From an uncultured Bacteroidia bacterium (GTDB taxonomy: Bacteria > Bacteroidota > Bacteroidia > Bacteroidales > UBA932): 6,316 nucleotides of DNA. Below the pieces are notes generated by a model. The model did not search any database, was not told the origin of the DNA, and was given only the letters and a program-made list of their open reading frames with translations. The DNA lies in the NCBI GenBank assembly GCA_902773305.1, contig CACYEB010000066.1, forward strand, positions 1-6,316. Reading direction: 5' to 3'. Positions 1 through 6,316 of the stretch are shown here, piece by piece (position 1 is the stretch's first letter; every line of letters begins with the position of its first letter). The translations under genes and the position numbers were made by a program.

Positions 1-855
1 GGTGGGCTTGTAGCGGAACCGCTCTATAAACTCTTCAGTCTTCTCTATTGTGCGCTGCTGGTTCTCGTAGGCCGCTTTCTGCTGCTCAATGCGCTCGGCG
101 CGCAGCACCAGATACTTGCTGTAAGGCACCTTGTAGTCGTGGATACGGCCCAGCATAATCTCCACTGTACGGTTGGTGGTGTTGTCCAGAAAACGGCGGT
201 CGTGGGATATCAGCACCATAGAGCCGCCGAATGTCTGCAGATAATCTTCCAGCCATTGGATGGACTCGATGTCCAGGTGGTTGGTGGGCTCGTCCAGCAG
301 CAGGACGTCGGGTTTGCGGAGCAGAATCTTGGCCAGCTCTATGCGCATATTCCACCCCTGAGAGAATGTCTCGGTAGCACGTCCCAGTTCTCCGTCACGG
401 AAGCCCAGGCCGCGGAGGGTCTTGAGGGCGGCTACTTCGGGCGTTTCGCTCTCTGCCATAGCCAGCCGGTCGTTGATGTTGTTCAGCTCAACTATCAGCC
501 GCGAATACTCCTTGGAGTCATAGTCCTCGCGGGTTGCCAGTTCGGCAGAAATCTCGTCCACACGACGGTGCAGGGCAAAGAAATCTTCAAACACCGTCAT
601 TGTCTCTTCCATCACGGTGCGGCCCTTGTGATGCTGCATCTGTTGCGGAAGATAGCCGATCGTCAGGCCGGAGGGCACCATCACCTTGCCGCTGGTGGGC
701 TGCTGCTCACCTATAATCAGTTTCAGCAGAGTCGATTTGCCGGCACCGTTGCGGCCGGTGAGGCCGATCCGGTCCTTTTCGCTGATGTGCAAAGAGATAT
801 CATTCAGCAGCGTGGTGCCGCCGAACGATACGGTAAGATCAGTTATGGAAATCAT
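1..855 (-). CDS. ABC-F family ATPase, N-terminal 285 residues (3' end beyond window)
   Basis: This is a soluble ABC-F protein: a tandem ATPase without membrane segments. Characterised members bind the ribosomal E site and act on translation or antibiotic protection. The visible part holds the whole first nucleotide-binding domain. Walker A is GRNGAGKST (residues 34-42), the signature loop is FSQGWNMR (164-171), Walker B plus the family hallmark is DVLLLDEPTNHLD (183-195), and the switch histidine lies in SHDRRFLD (217-224). An inserted arm lies at about 95-140. The charged interdomain linker typical of ABC-F begins near 250 (IEKTEEFIERFRYKPT, 270-285). The second ATPase domain would lie left of position 1; full-length relatives have about 520-650 residues. 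The signature reads SQG rather than the usual SGG. The start ATG overlaps the tatC stop codon, and no Shine-Dalgarno is visible. The family call is firm; the subfamily and any resistance role cannot be judged. Confidence 0.95.
   Translation of the reverse strand, partial: MISITDLTVSFGGTTLLNDISLHISEKDRIGLTGRNGAGKSTLLKLIIGEQQPTSGKVMVPSGLTIGYLPQQMQHHKGRTVMEETMTVFEDFFALHRRVDEISAELATREDYDSKEYSRLIVELNNINDRLAMAESETPEVAALKTLRGLGFRDGELGRATETFSQGWNMRIELAKILLRKPDVLLLDEPTNHLDIESIQWLEDYLQTFGGSMVLISHDRRFLDNTTNRTVEIMLGRIHDYKVPYSKYLVLRAERIEQQKAAYENQQRTIEKTEEFIERFRYKPT
852..855 (-). promoter_or_regulatory. ATGA stop/start overlap between tatC and the ABC-F gene
   Basis: Read on the minus strand, the four bases ATGA contain the ABC-F start codon (855-853) and the tatC stop codon TGA (854-852). 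This arrangement commonly supports termination-reinitiation, so translation of the ABC-F gene is probably coupled to tatC. It also fixes the ABC-F start, since no other in-frame ATG lies near that position. Coupling itself is inferred. Confidence 0.8.
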
Positions 856-1652
856 TCTGCCGGAGCCGTTTCTTCTGACAATTCTTCTTCAGGCCGTGCT
901 GGCTTGCACACCAGGATGCTGAGACCGTAGAGCAATGCCAGCGGAATGGCGGCAATCAGCATAGAGAACGGGTCGGCCGGTGTGATGATGGCCGCAAGCA
1001 GTGCTATCACCAGCACGGCATATTTCCAGCCGTCAATCAGGGTCTGACGGGTAATCAGGCCTATGCCAGAAAGAATTGCCACCACGGTGGGTATCTCGAA
1101 CACGATACCGAAAATGATGACGGTGGAATTGACAGTAGAGATATAAGAATTCAGCGAGATGGTGTTCACCACCGTTTCACTGACCTTGTATCCGTCAAAG
1201 AAGTTGATCATAAGCGGCAGGATGATGCTGTAGCCCACCGCGATTCCCAGATAAAACAGGAACGATGCAAACAGGAATGCCCGTCTGGTGGCCCTTTTTT
1301 CGTGCTGATACAGTGCGGGGGCAATGAACCGCCAGATTTCAAAAATCACATACGGGCAGCAGACTATGAAGGCGCACATAAACGTGACCCTCATATGCAC
1401 CATAAACTGGGTGGAAAGCTCTATGTTGACAAGTTGCAGGCCAGTCTTCATCCCGAACCACTCATAGAAGAAAAAGTCGGAACGGGTCGGCGCCAGGATA
1501 ATCTTGTCAAACAGAAAATCCTTGAAAAAGAAAAGCACGACGAAAGCGGCGAGCAGTGCTATCACTACCCGGAACAAACCGTGCCGCAAAGCTTCCAGGT
1601 GATCCCAGAAGCTCATATTCTTGCTCTCGTCAAGCTTCTCCTCTTCTGCCAT
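852..1652 (-). CDS. tatC: Sec-independent protein translocase TatC
   Basis: TatC is the polytopic inner-membrane receptor of the twin-arginine translocase. It binds RR signal peptides and, with TatA, exports folded proteins. At 266 residues it is close to E. coli TatC (258). Conserved family positions are visible: the N-terminal cytoplasmic FWDHLEALR (15-23, E20 matching E. coli E15), FIAPALYQHEKR (109-120, E118 matching E103), FEIP (185-188, E186 matching E170) and TPADPFS (224-230, D227 matching D211). Six hydrophobic segments lie at roughly 25-43, 86-108, 122-146, 170-196, 209-222 and 226-248. The tail is acidic. The loop after the first helix (about 45-85, LAPTRSDFFFYEWFG and onward) is longer than in E. 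coli, as in Bacteroidota TatC. The start lies 3 nt after the tatA stop; Met13 is a possible but less likely alternative. Confidence 0.97.
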   Translation of the reverse strand: MAEEEKLDESKNMSFWDHLEALRHGLFRVVIALLAAFVVLFFFKDFLFDKIILAPTRSDFFFYEWFGMKTGLQLVNIELSTQFMVHMRVTFMCAFIVCCPYVIFEIWRFIAPALYQHEKRATRRAFLFASFLFYLGIAVGYSIILPLMINFFDGYKVSETVVNTISLNSYISTVNSTVIIFGIVFEIPTVVAILSGIGLITRQTLIDGWKYAVLVIALLAAIITPADPFSMLIAAIPLALLYGLSILVCKPARPEEELSEETAPAE

Positions 1653-1655
1653 CGT

Positions 1656-1889
1656 TTAGTCTTTAAGCTTTTTGGGATCTTCAGTTTCGATGTCGGACTT
1701 GATGTCGTTAATCTCCTTCTCGGCCTCTTTCATACCGCTCTTGAACTCCTTGACGCCTTTGCCCAGACCACGCATAAGCTCGGGAATCTTCTTGCCGCCG
1801 AAGAGTAGGATGATGATAAGTGCGAGTATAACCCACTGCCAGGGACCGATTACTCCCAGGGGAAGTATCAACATAGATAAAGCAGTCAT
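1656..1889 (-). CDS. tatA: Twin-arginine translocase subunit TatA/E
   Basis: This is the small pore-forming or membrane-thinning subunit of the Tat translocase, 77 residues long. It has one transmembrane helix (about 17-30), a hinge at F30-G31, then the amphipathic helix GGKKIPELMRGLGKGVKEFK (31-50) and a charged tail rich in Lys, Glu and Asp. The segment PWQWVILALIIILLFGGKK (16-34) aligns with E. coli TatA around W7-Q8 and F20-G21 with a constant shift of 10 residues, so Q18 corresponds to the functionally important polar Q8. The N-terminus is therefore about ten residues longer than in E. coli; Met6 is an alternative start. The gene sits 33 nt after valS and 3 nt before tatC. No separate tatB is present, which fits the two-component TatAC systems usual in Bacteroidota, where one TatA-type protein may do both jobs. 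Confidence 0.95.
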   Translation of the reverse strand: MTALSMLILPLGVIGPWQWVILALIIILLFGGKKIPELMRGLGKGVKEFKSGMKEAEKEINDIKSDIETEDPKKLKD

Positions 1890-1922
1890 AATTTATTGTT
1901 TTAGTGATTAATAAATGCATTA

Positions 1923-4562
1923 TTAAAGTTTTGAGAGACGCTCTCTCAGGTTAGCCAGCTTCTGGGTTGCGTCGGATTGTTTCTTGCGTTCGTTCTCCAC
2001 CACGGCGGCGGGAGCGTTTGTCACGAAGCGCTCGTTGCCCAGTTTCGCATTTACTCCTTTGAGGAAACCCTCATAGCGGGCGATTTCGGCCTCAATCTTA
2101 GCCTTCTCGGCATCGGCATCTATCATTCCCTCAAGCGGTACGAAGAACTGGACGGTACCGGCCAGGAAAGATTCCCCAGCCGCATCGCCAAAGTCCTCCA
2201 CGACGGTGATGCCGGATATGTTGGCCATCTTGACAATCGCAGGAGAGACGGATGCGGGGAAAGCACCCCTGACCATCAGGGGCAGCGCCTCCTTGGGAGA
2301 TATGTTTTTCTTTGCACGCAAAGCGCGGACCTCGGTCACCGCCTGTGCCGCGATATTGAAATCGGCGATTACCTTTGCGTCGAATCCGTAGGACTTGGGA
2401 GAGTCGGCAAACATTATGGTCTCACCCTCCTTGCGCTCCTTGATGTTCTGCCAGAGCTCCTCTGTAATGAACGGAATGAACGGATGCAGCATCTTGAGCA
2501 GCGACTCAAAGAATCCGATGGTCCACAGGTAGGTGTCCTTATCTATTGAATCACCATATGCGGGCTTGACAAGCTCCAGATACCAGGCGCAGAAATCATC
2601 CCAGAACAGCTTGTAAACAGCCATTATCGCGTCGCTGATACGGTATTTTGAGTAATGGTCTTCAACCGCAGTCACTGTTTCACACAGACGCTCGTGGAAC
2701 CACTTGACAGCCAGCTTATTGACATCGGAGGCAGGCTTGTCCTCAACATTCCACATCTGAACGAGGCGGTAGGCGTTCCAAACCTTGTTGCAGAAGTTGC
2801 GTCCCTGCTCCACCTGACTTTCGTCAAACAGGATGTCGTTACCGGCGCTTGTGCAGAGCATCATACCCAGGCGGACAGCGTCGGCGCCATATTTAGCTAT
2901 CAGATCCAGCGGGTCGGGGGAATTGCCCAGCGACTTGGACATCTTGCGCCCCAGTTTGTCGCGGACGATACCGGTAAGGAACACGTTGTGGAACGGGACC
3001 TTGCCCATAAACTCGTCTCCTGCCATAATCATACGCGCCACCCAGAAGAAGAGGATGTCGGGGCCCGTTACCAGGTCGCTCGTGGGATAATAGTACGCAA
3101 GGTCGGCATTGGGCTCAGCTTCCGGATGACCCGGCTTATCGGGATCAAACACGCTGATGGGCCAGAGCCACGAACTGAACCAGGTATCCAGCACATCCTC
3201 ATCCTGACGGAGATCTTCTGCTTTGAGAGATGCGTCCAGGGCGCGCGCCTTGACCAGTGCGGCCTCTGCATCGGGAGCCACCACAAAGCGGCCGTCGGGA
3301 AGATAATAAGCCGGTATGCGCTGGCCCCACCAGAGCTGGCGGGAGATACACCAGTCACGCACCGTCTCCATCCAGTGGCGGTATGTATTGCGATATTTGT
3401 CGGGAATAAGTTTGACGTCACCGTTCTCAACGCTGGCAAGCGCCTCCTTGGCTAGCGATTCCATCTTGAGGAACCACTGGGTGGAGAGTTTGGGCTCGAT
3501 GACTGCGTTTGTACGCTCTGAATAGCCTATCGGTGAAACGTAGTCTTCAGTCTTTACCAGGTTGCCCGCCTCTTCCAGCATCTTCTCTATCTTCCTGCGC
3601 GCCTCAAAGCGGTCTTCACCCACCAGGATCTGCGCCTTCTCGTTAAGGCGGCCGTGGTCGTCGATTATATCAATTACCTCCAGATTATGGCGGAGGCCTA
3701 TTTCGTGGTCATTTACATCGTGCGCCGGGGTTACCTTCAGGCAGCCTGTACCGAAATCCATCTCCACATAGTCATCCTCAATCACGGGGATTTCCTTGTT
3801 GATAAGCGGAATCAGCACCTTCTTTCCGTGCAGCCAGAAGTGGCGTTCATCTTTTGGATTGACGCAGATGGCGGCATCGGCCATAATGGTCTCGGGACGG
3901 GTCGTTGCAATAACGAGGAACTTGTCGGTGGGATTGCCGTTGCCGTCGCTGATAAAATAGCGGAGATGGTAGAACTTGCTCTGTGTATCGCGGTGGATAA
4001 CCTCTTCGTCACTGACTGCGGTGAGGCCGACGGGATCCCAGTTCACCATACGTGCGCCGCGGTAGATGTAACCCTTGTCATAGAAATAGCAGAAAGTGTT
4101 TATCACCGCCTTACTCAGTTCGGGGTCCATCGTAAACCTGGTGCGGTCCCAGTCACAGCTTGCGCCAAGTTTACGCAGCTGTTTGAGGATAATCCCGCCG
4201 TGCTCTTCTTTCCACTCCCAGGCGTATTTGAGGAACTCCTCGCGGGAGATGTCCTCTTTCCTGATGCCTTTCTCGCGGAGACGGCCTACGACTTTGTTCT
4301 CTGTCGCTATGGAGGCGTGGTCTGTGCCGGGAACCCAGCAGGCATTCTTGCCGTCCATACGTGCCTTGCGTATGAGCACATCGTTTATCGTATTGTTCAG
4401 CACGTGGCCCATATGCAGGATTCCGGTGACATTTGGCGGGGGAATCACTATCGTATATGGCTCACGGCTGTCCGGTTCTGAATGGAAAAAGTTGTGGTCC
4501 ATCCACCAGGCGTACCACTTGTCTTCTACGTTACTCGGATTGTACTTTGCTTCTAACTCCAT
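1923..4562 (-). CDS. valS: Valine--tRNA ligase (ValRS)
   Basis: This cytoplasmic class I aminoacyl-tRNA synthetase joins valine to tRNAVal at the cost of ATP and hydrolyses mischarged Thr-tRNAVal. The 879 residues look complete; E. coli ValRS has 951, and shorter forms are usual in this phylum. The Rossmann catalytic core carries the HIGH-type motif HMGH (50-53, in PPPNVTGILHMGH). The CP1 editing domain spans about 190-345, with TTRPETI (220-226) and GTGCLKVTPAHD (271-282). The core resumes with WCISRQLWWGQRIP (404-417), DVLDTWFSSWLWP (456-468) and GPDILFFWVARMI (500-512). The KMSKS loop is intact (540-544). A helical anticodon-binding domain follows (about 615-765), and a ValRS-type C-terminal coiled coil (about 812-879) that contacts the tRNA. 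The start lies 11 nt after the maf stop codon, and the KYNPSNVEDKWYAWW opening is typical of the family. No Shine-Dalgarno and no T-box leader are seen upstream. Confidence 0.98.
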   Translation of the reverse strand: MELEAKYNPSNVEDKWYAWWMDHNFFHSEPDSREPYTIVIPPPNVTGILHMGHVLNNTINDVLIRKARMDGKNACWVPGTDHASIATENKVVGRLREKGIRKEDISREEFLKYAWEWKEEHGGIILKQLRKLGASCDWDRTRFTMDPELSKAVINTFCYFYDKGYIYRGARMVNWDPVGLTAVSDEEVIHRDTQSKFYHLRYFISDGNGNPTDKFLVIATTRPETIMADAAICVNPKDERHFWLHGKKVLIPLINKEIPVIEDDYVEMDFGTGCLKVTPAHDVNDHEIGLRHNLEVIDIIDDHGRLNEKAQILVGEDRFEARRKIEKMLEEAGNLVKTEDYVSPIGYSERTNAVIEPKLSTQWFLKMESLAKEALASVENGDVKLIPDKYRNTYRHWMETVRDWCISRQLWWGQRIPAYYLPDGRFVVAPDAEAALVKARALDASLKAEDLRQDEDVLDTWFSSWLWPISVFDPDKPGHPEAEPNADLAYYYPTSDLVTGPDILFFWVARMIMAGDEFMGKVPFHNVFLTGIVRDKLGRKMSKSLGNSPDPLDLIAKYGADAVRLGMMLCTSAGNDILFDESQVEQGRNFCNKVWNAYRLVQMWNVEDKPASDVNKLAVKWFHERLCETVTAVEDHYSKYRISDAIMAVYKLFWDDFCAWYLELVKPAYGDSIDKDTYLWTIGFFESLLKMLHPFIPFITEELWQNIKERKEGETIMFADSPKSYGFDAKVIADFNIAAQAVTEVRALRAKKNISPKEALPLMVRGAFPASVSPAIVKMANISGITVVEDFGDAAGESFLAGTVQFFVPLEGMIDADAEKAKIEAEIARYEGFLKGVNAKLGNERFVTNAPAAVVENERKKQSDATQKLANLRERLSKL

Positions 4563-4573
4563 CGTTCGGAATA

Positions 4574-5158
4574 CTAATATCCTGCAAATTTAATCAATTC
4601 ATCATATACTTTATGCACCGGAAAGCCCATAACATTATAAAAGGAGCCTTCGATTCCGGTACAGGCGGCATATCCGAGCCACTCCTGGATGCCATAGGCG
4701 CCCGCCTTGTCGTAGGGTCTGCAGGTATCTATGTAATAGTCTATCTCGGCATCCGTCAGTTGCCGGAATGTCACCATCGTGGTGTCGCACACAGTTTCTT
4801 CGTGACTGCAGTCCCGAACCGTGACCGCAGTAATCACCTCGTGGGTGCGTCCCGACAGGGCACGAAGCATCTCTACAGCCTCTTCCCTACCGTGAGGCTT
4901 GCCCATAATCAGGCTGTCCAGCAGCACCATAGTGTCACTGGTCAAAAGTATCTCCCCTTTTTCCAGCGGTCTCCAGAAGCCGTGCGACTTGCCTCTGGAC
5001 ATATGAGCAGGAACCTGGCTATGAGGCATATCCGCCGGGAATGACTCCTCAAAGCGGTTGCGGGTATCCACCGTGAACTCTACGTTCAATCCAGCGAGCA
5101 ATTCCCGACGGCGAGGAGAATTGCTTGCCAGAATTACTTTTTTACCAGCCAAGTCCAT
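4574..5158 (-). CDS. maf: Maf-family nucleotide pyrophosphatase (probably YhdE-type, dTTP/UTP)
   Basis: Maf proteins hydrolyse nucleoside triphosphates to the monophosphate and pyrophosphate. They are thought to clean nucleotide pools, and in some bacteria they affect septum formation. The 194-residue length is normal. Visible motifs are the N-terminal ILASNSPRRRELL (9-21), SDTMVLLDSLIMGKP (74-88) with D75 in the place of the catalytic aspartate, LSGRTHEV (101-108), and the C-terminal YDKAGAYGIQEW (149-160). The GIQ at 156-158 resembles the YhdE branch (dTTP/UTP) rather than the YceF branch (7-methyl-GTP), so I favour the former; this assignment is moderate. Two departures from consensus are SDT where ADT is usual, and an atypical HMSRGKSHGF (52-61) where an A-x-x-KA-type helix is expected, although K57 is kept. 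It is probably the first gene of the run, facing the divergent intergenic region. Confidence 0.92.
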   Translation of the reverse strand: MDLAGKKVILASNSPRRRELLAGLNVEFTVDTRNRFEESFPADMPHSQVPAHMSRGKSHGFWRPLEKGEILLTSDTMVLLDSLIMGKPHGREEAVEMLRALSGRTHEVITAVTVRDCSHEETVCDTTMVTFRQLTDAEIDYYIDTCRPYDKAGAYGIQEWLGYAACTGIEGSFYNVMGFPVHKVYDELIKFAGY

Positions 5159-5221
5159 AGAGGGGCGAATTTACTTAATTTGATTAACTTTGTCAAAATT
5201 TGCCATTATACTTTAACTGAT
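5159..5221. promoter_or_regulatory. Divergent intergenic region between maf and the GH110-like lipoprotein gene
   Basis: This 63-bp, strongly AT-rich spacer must hold the 5' signals of both divergent genes. The word TTTG recurs on the plus strand at 5179, 5189 and 5199, exactly one helical turn apart. The last two overlap short odd palindromes, TTTGTCAAA (5189-5197) and CAAAATTTG (5194-5202). For the minus strand the nearest match to the Bacteroidota -7 box TAnnTTTG is AAATTTTG (5201-5194), one mismatch and no upstream -33 TTTG, so the maf promoter is not securely placed. Neither gene has a Shine-Dalgarno. Confidence 0.5.
5185..5192 (+). promoter_or_regulatory. Candidate Bacteroidota -7 promoter element for the lipoprotein gene
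   Basis: TAACTTTG matches the TAnnTTTG consensus of the primary sigma factor of Bacteroidota at every defined position. It lies 29 nt before the ATG at 5222, which would give a leader of roughly 20-25 nt. No TTTG is found at the expected -33 position (about 5162-5166 reads GGGGC), so this is a half-match only. Confidence 0.4.
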
Positions 5222-6316
5222 ATGAAAAAGACATCTTTCCTTCTAAACATCTTTGCCGCAATGGTGCTATGTGCCTGCTCCAACGGCGGTGCCACCGTTT
5301 CTGTCAAAGATTTCGGCGCTGTTCCAGATGACGGAATCAACGATGCCGACGCACTGCGCGAGGCCGCAAAATTCTGCCGCGAACACGCCGGCACCACACT
5401 GGTTTTCCCGGCTGGCGTCTATGATTTCTCCGACCCGGAGGCGGCAAGGATAGAGCGCGAGGCGATAGACGGCACCTACGGCTTTGGCCTTCAGGTGCAG
5501 CGCTACCTCTTTATCCCCACCAAGCCCTATGTTACCGGCCTGGACTTTACCGGGGCAAAGGACCTCACCATAGAGGCCTACGGCGCCAAACTGATGGTAG
5601 AGGGATGGATGGAACTGCTGGCCTTTATCCGTTGCAAGAATGTTACCGTGAAGGGCCTGCAGATAGACTACAAGCGCCACAACAACATAGAGGCTTTGAT
5701 TACATCGATAAAGGGCGATATGATAGAGGCAGAATTCGATCCGGAGTATTACAAATACAGCGACAAGGTGGTCCAGGGACGCACCGAATTCTACAGCCCT
5801 GCTACAGGCTTTTTCTTTGATGCCGACGGCGGACTGGCCGGCACACCCGCTCCAGGCAAGGTGCTCTACAAGTTCAGCAAGTGCACTGCACAGGTCGGTG
5901 ACATCCTGGTCATCAAGCACGGCGGTCATTACCGCCCCTGCTATATGCTGCGCGAGAGCGAGAATGTCACTCTCAAGGACATAATCATCTACAGTTTTCC
6001 CGGAATGGGCGTCGTGGGCCACGAAACCAAAGATATCCTGCTGGACCACATCCAGATAGTACCCTACCCCGGCCGCTACACCAGCACCACCACCGATGCC
6101 ACACACTTCACTTCGTGCCGCGGCAATATCACCATCCGGAACTGTATGTTCCGCGGCTGCCTGGACGACTGTACCAACATCCACAATTATTACTGGTATC
6201 CGTATGCTCAGGAAGATGACCATAAGGTAGAAATCCGCGTAGAGAAGGCCGACCTTCACGCCCAGTCGCTGGACTATCCGCACAAGGGCGACACTCTGCA
6301 CCTTATAAACCGCCAC
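5222..6316 (+). CDS. Lipoprotein with right-handed beta-helix, GH110-like (putative alpha-galactosidase), N-terminal 365 residues (3' end beyond window)
   Basis: This is a probable outer-membrane-anchored glycoside hydrolase. The N-terminus is a lipoprotein signal: MKK, a hydrophobic stretch, then lipobox LCAC with C19 as the lipidated cysteine. Residues +2 to +5 (SNGG) lack acidic side chains, so the Bacteroidota surface-export signal seems absent and a periplasmic face is more likely. Residues 26-69 (VSVKDFGAVPDDGINDADAL, then TLVFPAGVYDF) are the capping opening of pectate-lyase-like beta-helix enzymes. Later turns repeat short strands such as NVTVKGLQIDY (140-150), NVTLKDIIIYS (248-258) and NITIRNCMF (302-310). 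The stretch TDATHFTSCRG (291-301) with CLDDCTNIHNYY (313-324) resembles the GH110 alpha-1,3-galactosidase core, whose usual form I recall as DD-x-x-NVHG-x-Y; D292, D315 and D316 are candidate catalytic acids. Family members have about 600 residues, so nearly half is missing. The beta-helix is firm; GH110 and the substrate are likely but unproven. Confidence 0.8.
   Translation, partial: MKKTSFLLNIFAAMVLCACSNGGATVSVKDFGAVPDDGINDADALREAAKFCREHAGTTLVFPAGVYDFSDPEAARIEREAIDGTYGFGLQVQRYLFIPTKPYVTGLDFTGAKDLTIEAYGAKLMVEGWMELLAFIRCKNVTVKGLQIDYKRHNNIEALITSIKGDMIEAEFDPEYYKYSDKVVQGRTEFYSPATGFFFDADGGLAGTPAPGKVLYKFSKCTAQVGDILVIKHGGHYRPCYMLRESENVTLKDIIIYSFPGMGVVGHETKDILLDHIQIVPYPGRYTSTTTDATHFTSCRGNITIRNCMFRGCLDDCTNIHNYYWYPYAQEDDHKVEIRVEKADLHAQSLDYPHKGDTLHLINRH

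Larger units (their letters stand above)
1..5158 (-). other. Putative five-gene operon maf-valS-tatA-tatC-abcF
   Basis: Five genes lie head to tail on the minus strand with gaps of 11, 33 and 3 nt and then a 4-nt overlap. No convincing terminator or complete promoter is visible inside the run. The widest gap, between valS and tatA, is AT-rich and is the only place an internal promoter could easily sit. Co-transcription is inferred from spacing alone, and the left end lies outside the window. Confidence 0.55.

Noticed and set aside
139..930. 263-codon plus-strand frame opposite the ABC-F gene
   Set aside because: It is in the same codon-registered antisense phase as the ABC-F gene, whose motifs are unmistakable. 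It runs on past that gene's start and has no family features of its own.
1302..1808. 168-codon plus-strand frame across the tatA-tatC junction
   Set aside because: It mirrors both genes because tatA and tatC happen to share a reading frame. The sequence has no independent features.
1891..1916. 7-bp inverted repeat ATTTATT/AATAAAT with a 12-nt loop between valS and tatA
   Set aside because: The stem is made only of A-T pairs and no T-run follows it; the tatA start does. It is too weak for a terminator in a 33-nt gap of an apparent operon.
2655..4481. Two long plus-strand frames (2655-3455 and 3654-4481) opposite valS
   Set aside because: Both are codon-registered mirrors of valS, explained by its avoidance of TTA, CTA and TCA codons. 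No promoter or domain supports them.
5175..5210. Minus-strand TTGACA (5198-5193) with TAAATT 17 nt downstream, and a separate TATAAT (5210-5205)
   Set aside because: These resemble E. coli sigma-70 elements, but the primary sigma factor of Bacteroidota uses a different consensus. In such AT-rich sequence the matches are easily due to chance.
5267..6316. 349-codon open frame on the minus strand opposite the lipoprotein gene
   Set aside because: Its codons are the exact reverse complements of the codons of the plus-strand gene. In that register antisense stops arise only where the real gene uses TTA, CTA or TCA, which are rare here, so long open antisense frames are expected. The protein is valine-rich with no recognisable motif, and it starts with GTG at the window edge.
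1..6316. Search for CRISPR arrays, tRNA genes, insertion sequences, toxin-antitoxin or defence genes
   Set aside because: No spaced repeats, cloverleaf sequences, transposase motifs or terminal inverted repeats were seen, and coding genes fill all but about 110 bases of the window.

Overview
The window looks like ordinary chromosome from a member of the Bacteroidota, most likely the order Bacteroidales. The TatC has a long first periplasmic loop of the kind I know from that phylum. The valyl-tRNA synthetase and Maf proteins read like Bacteroidales versions. No start codon has a recognisable Shine-Dalgarno sequence in front of it, and the one promoter-like element matches the phylum's TAnnTTTG -7 box. 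By eye the base composition is near 50% GC and even across the window. I did not try to go below order level.

The left five sixths (1-5158) is a compact run of five minus-strand genes. In transcription order they are a Maf-type nucleotide pyrophosphatase, valS, tatA, tatC and an ABC-F ATPase that runs off the left edge. The gaps are 11, 33 and 3 nt, and tatC and the ABC-F gene overlap by 4 nt (ATGA), so a single operon is plausible. Together the genes cover nucleotide-pool or septum housekeeping, tRNAVal charging, export of folded proteins by a two-component TatA/TatC translocase, and a translation-associated ATPase.

A 63-bp AT-rich divergent intergenic region (5159-5221) carries a -7-like element for the plus strand and three TTTG words at exact 10-bp steps.

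To its right, a plus-strand gene (5222 to the right edge, 365 codons visible, 3' end missing) encodes a lipoprotein with a right-handed beta-helix fold. It most resembles glycoside hydrolase family 110 (alpha-1,3-galactosidases) or a close relative. It may be the edge of a carbohydrate-use locus, but no SusC/SusD or regulator genes are visible.

I found no tRNA, rRNA, CRISPR, insertion sequence, prophage or clear defence system. No gene-free stretch exceeds 63 bp. The least ordinary item is the GH110-like lipoprotein with its cysteine-rich segment around the putative active site. The rest is well-known housekeeping.
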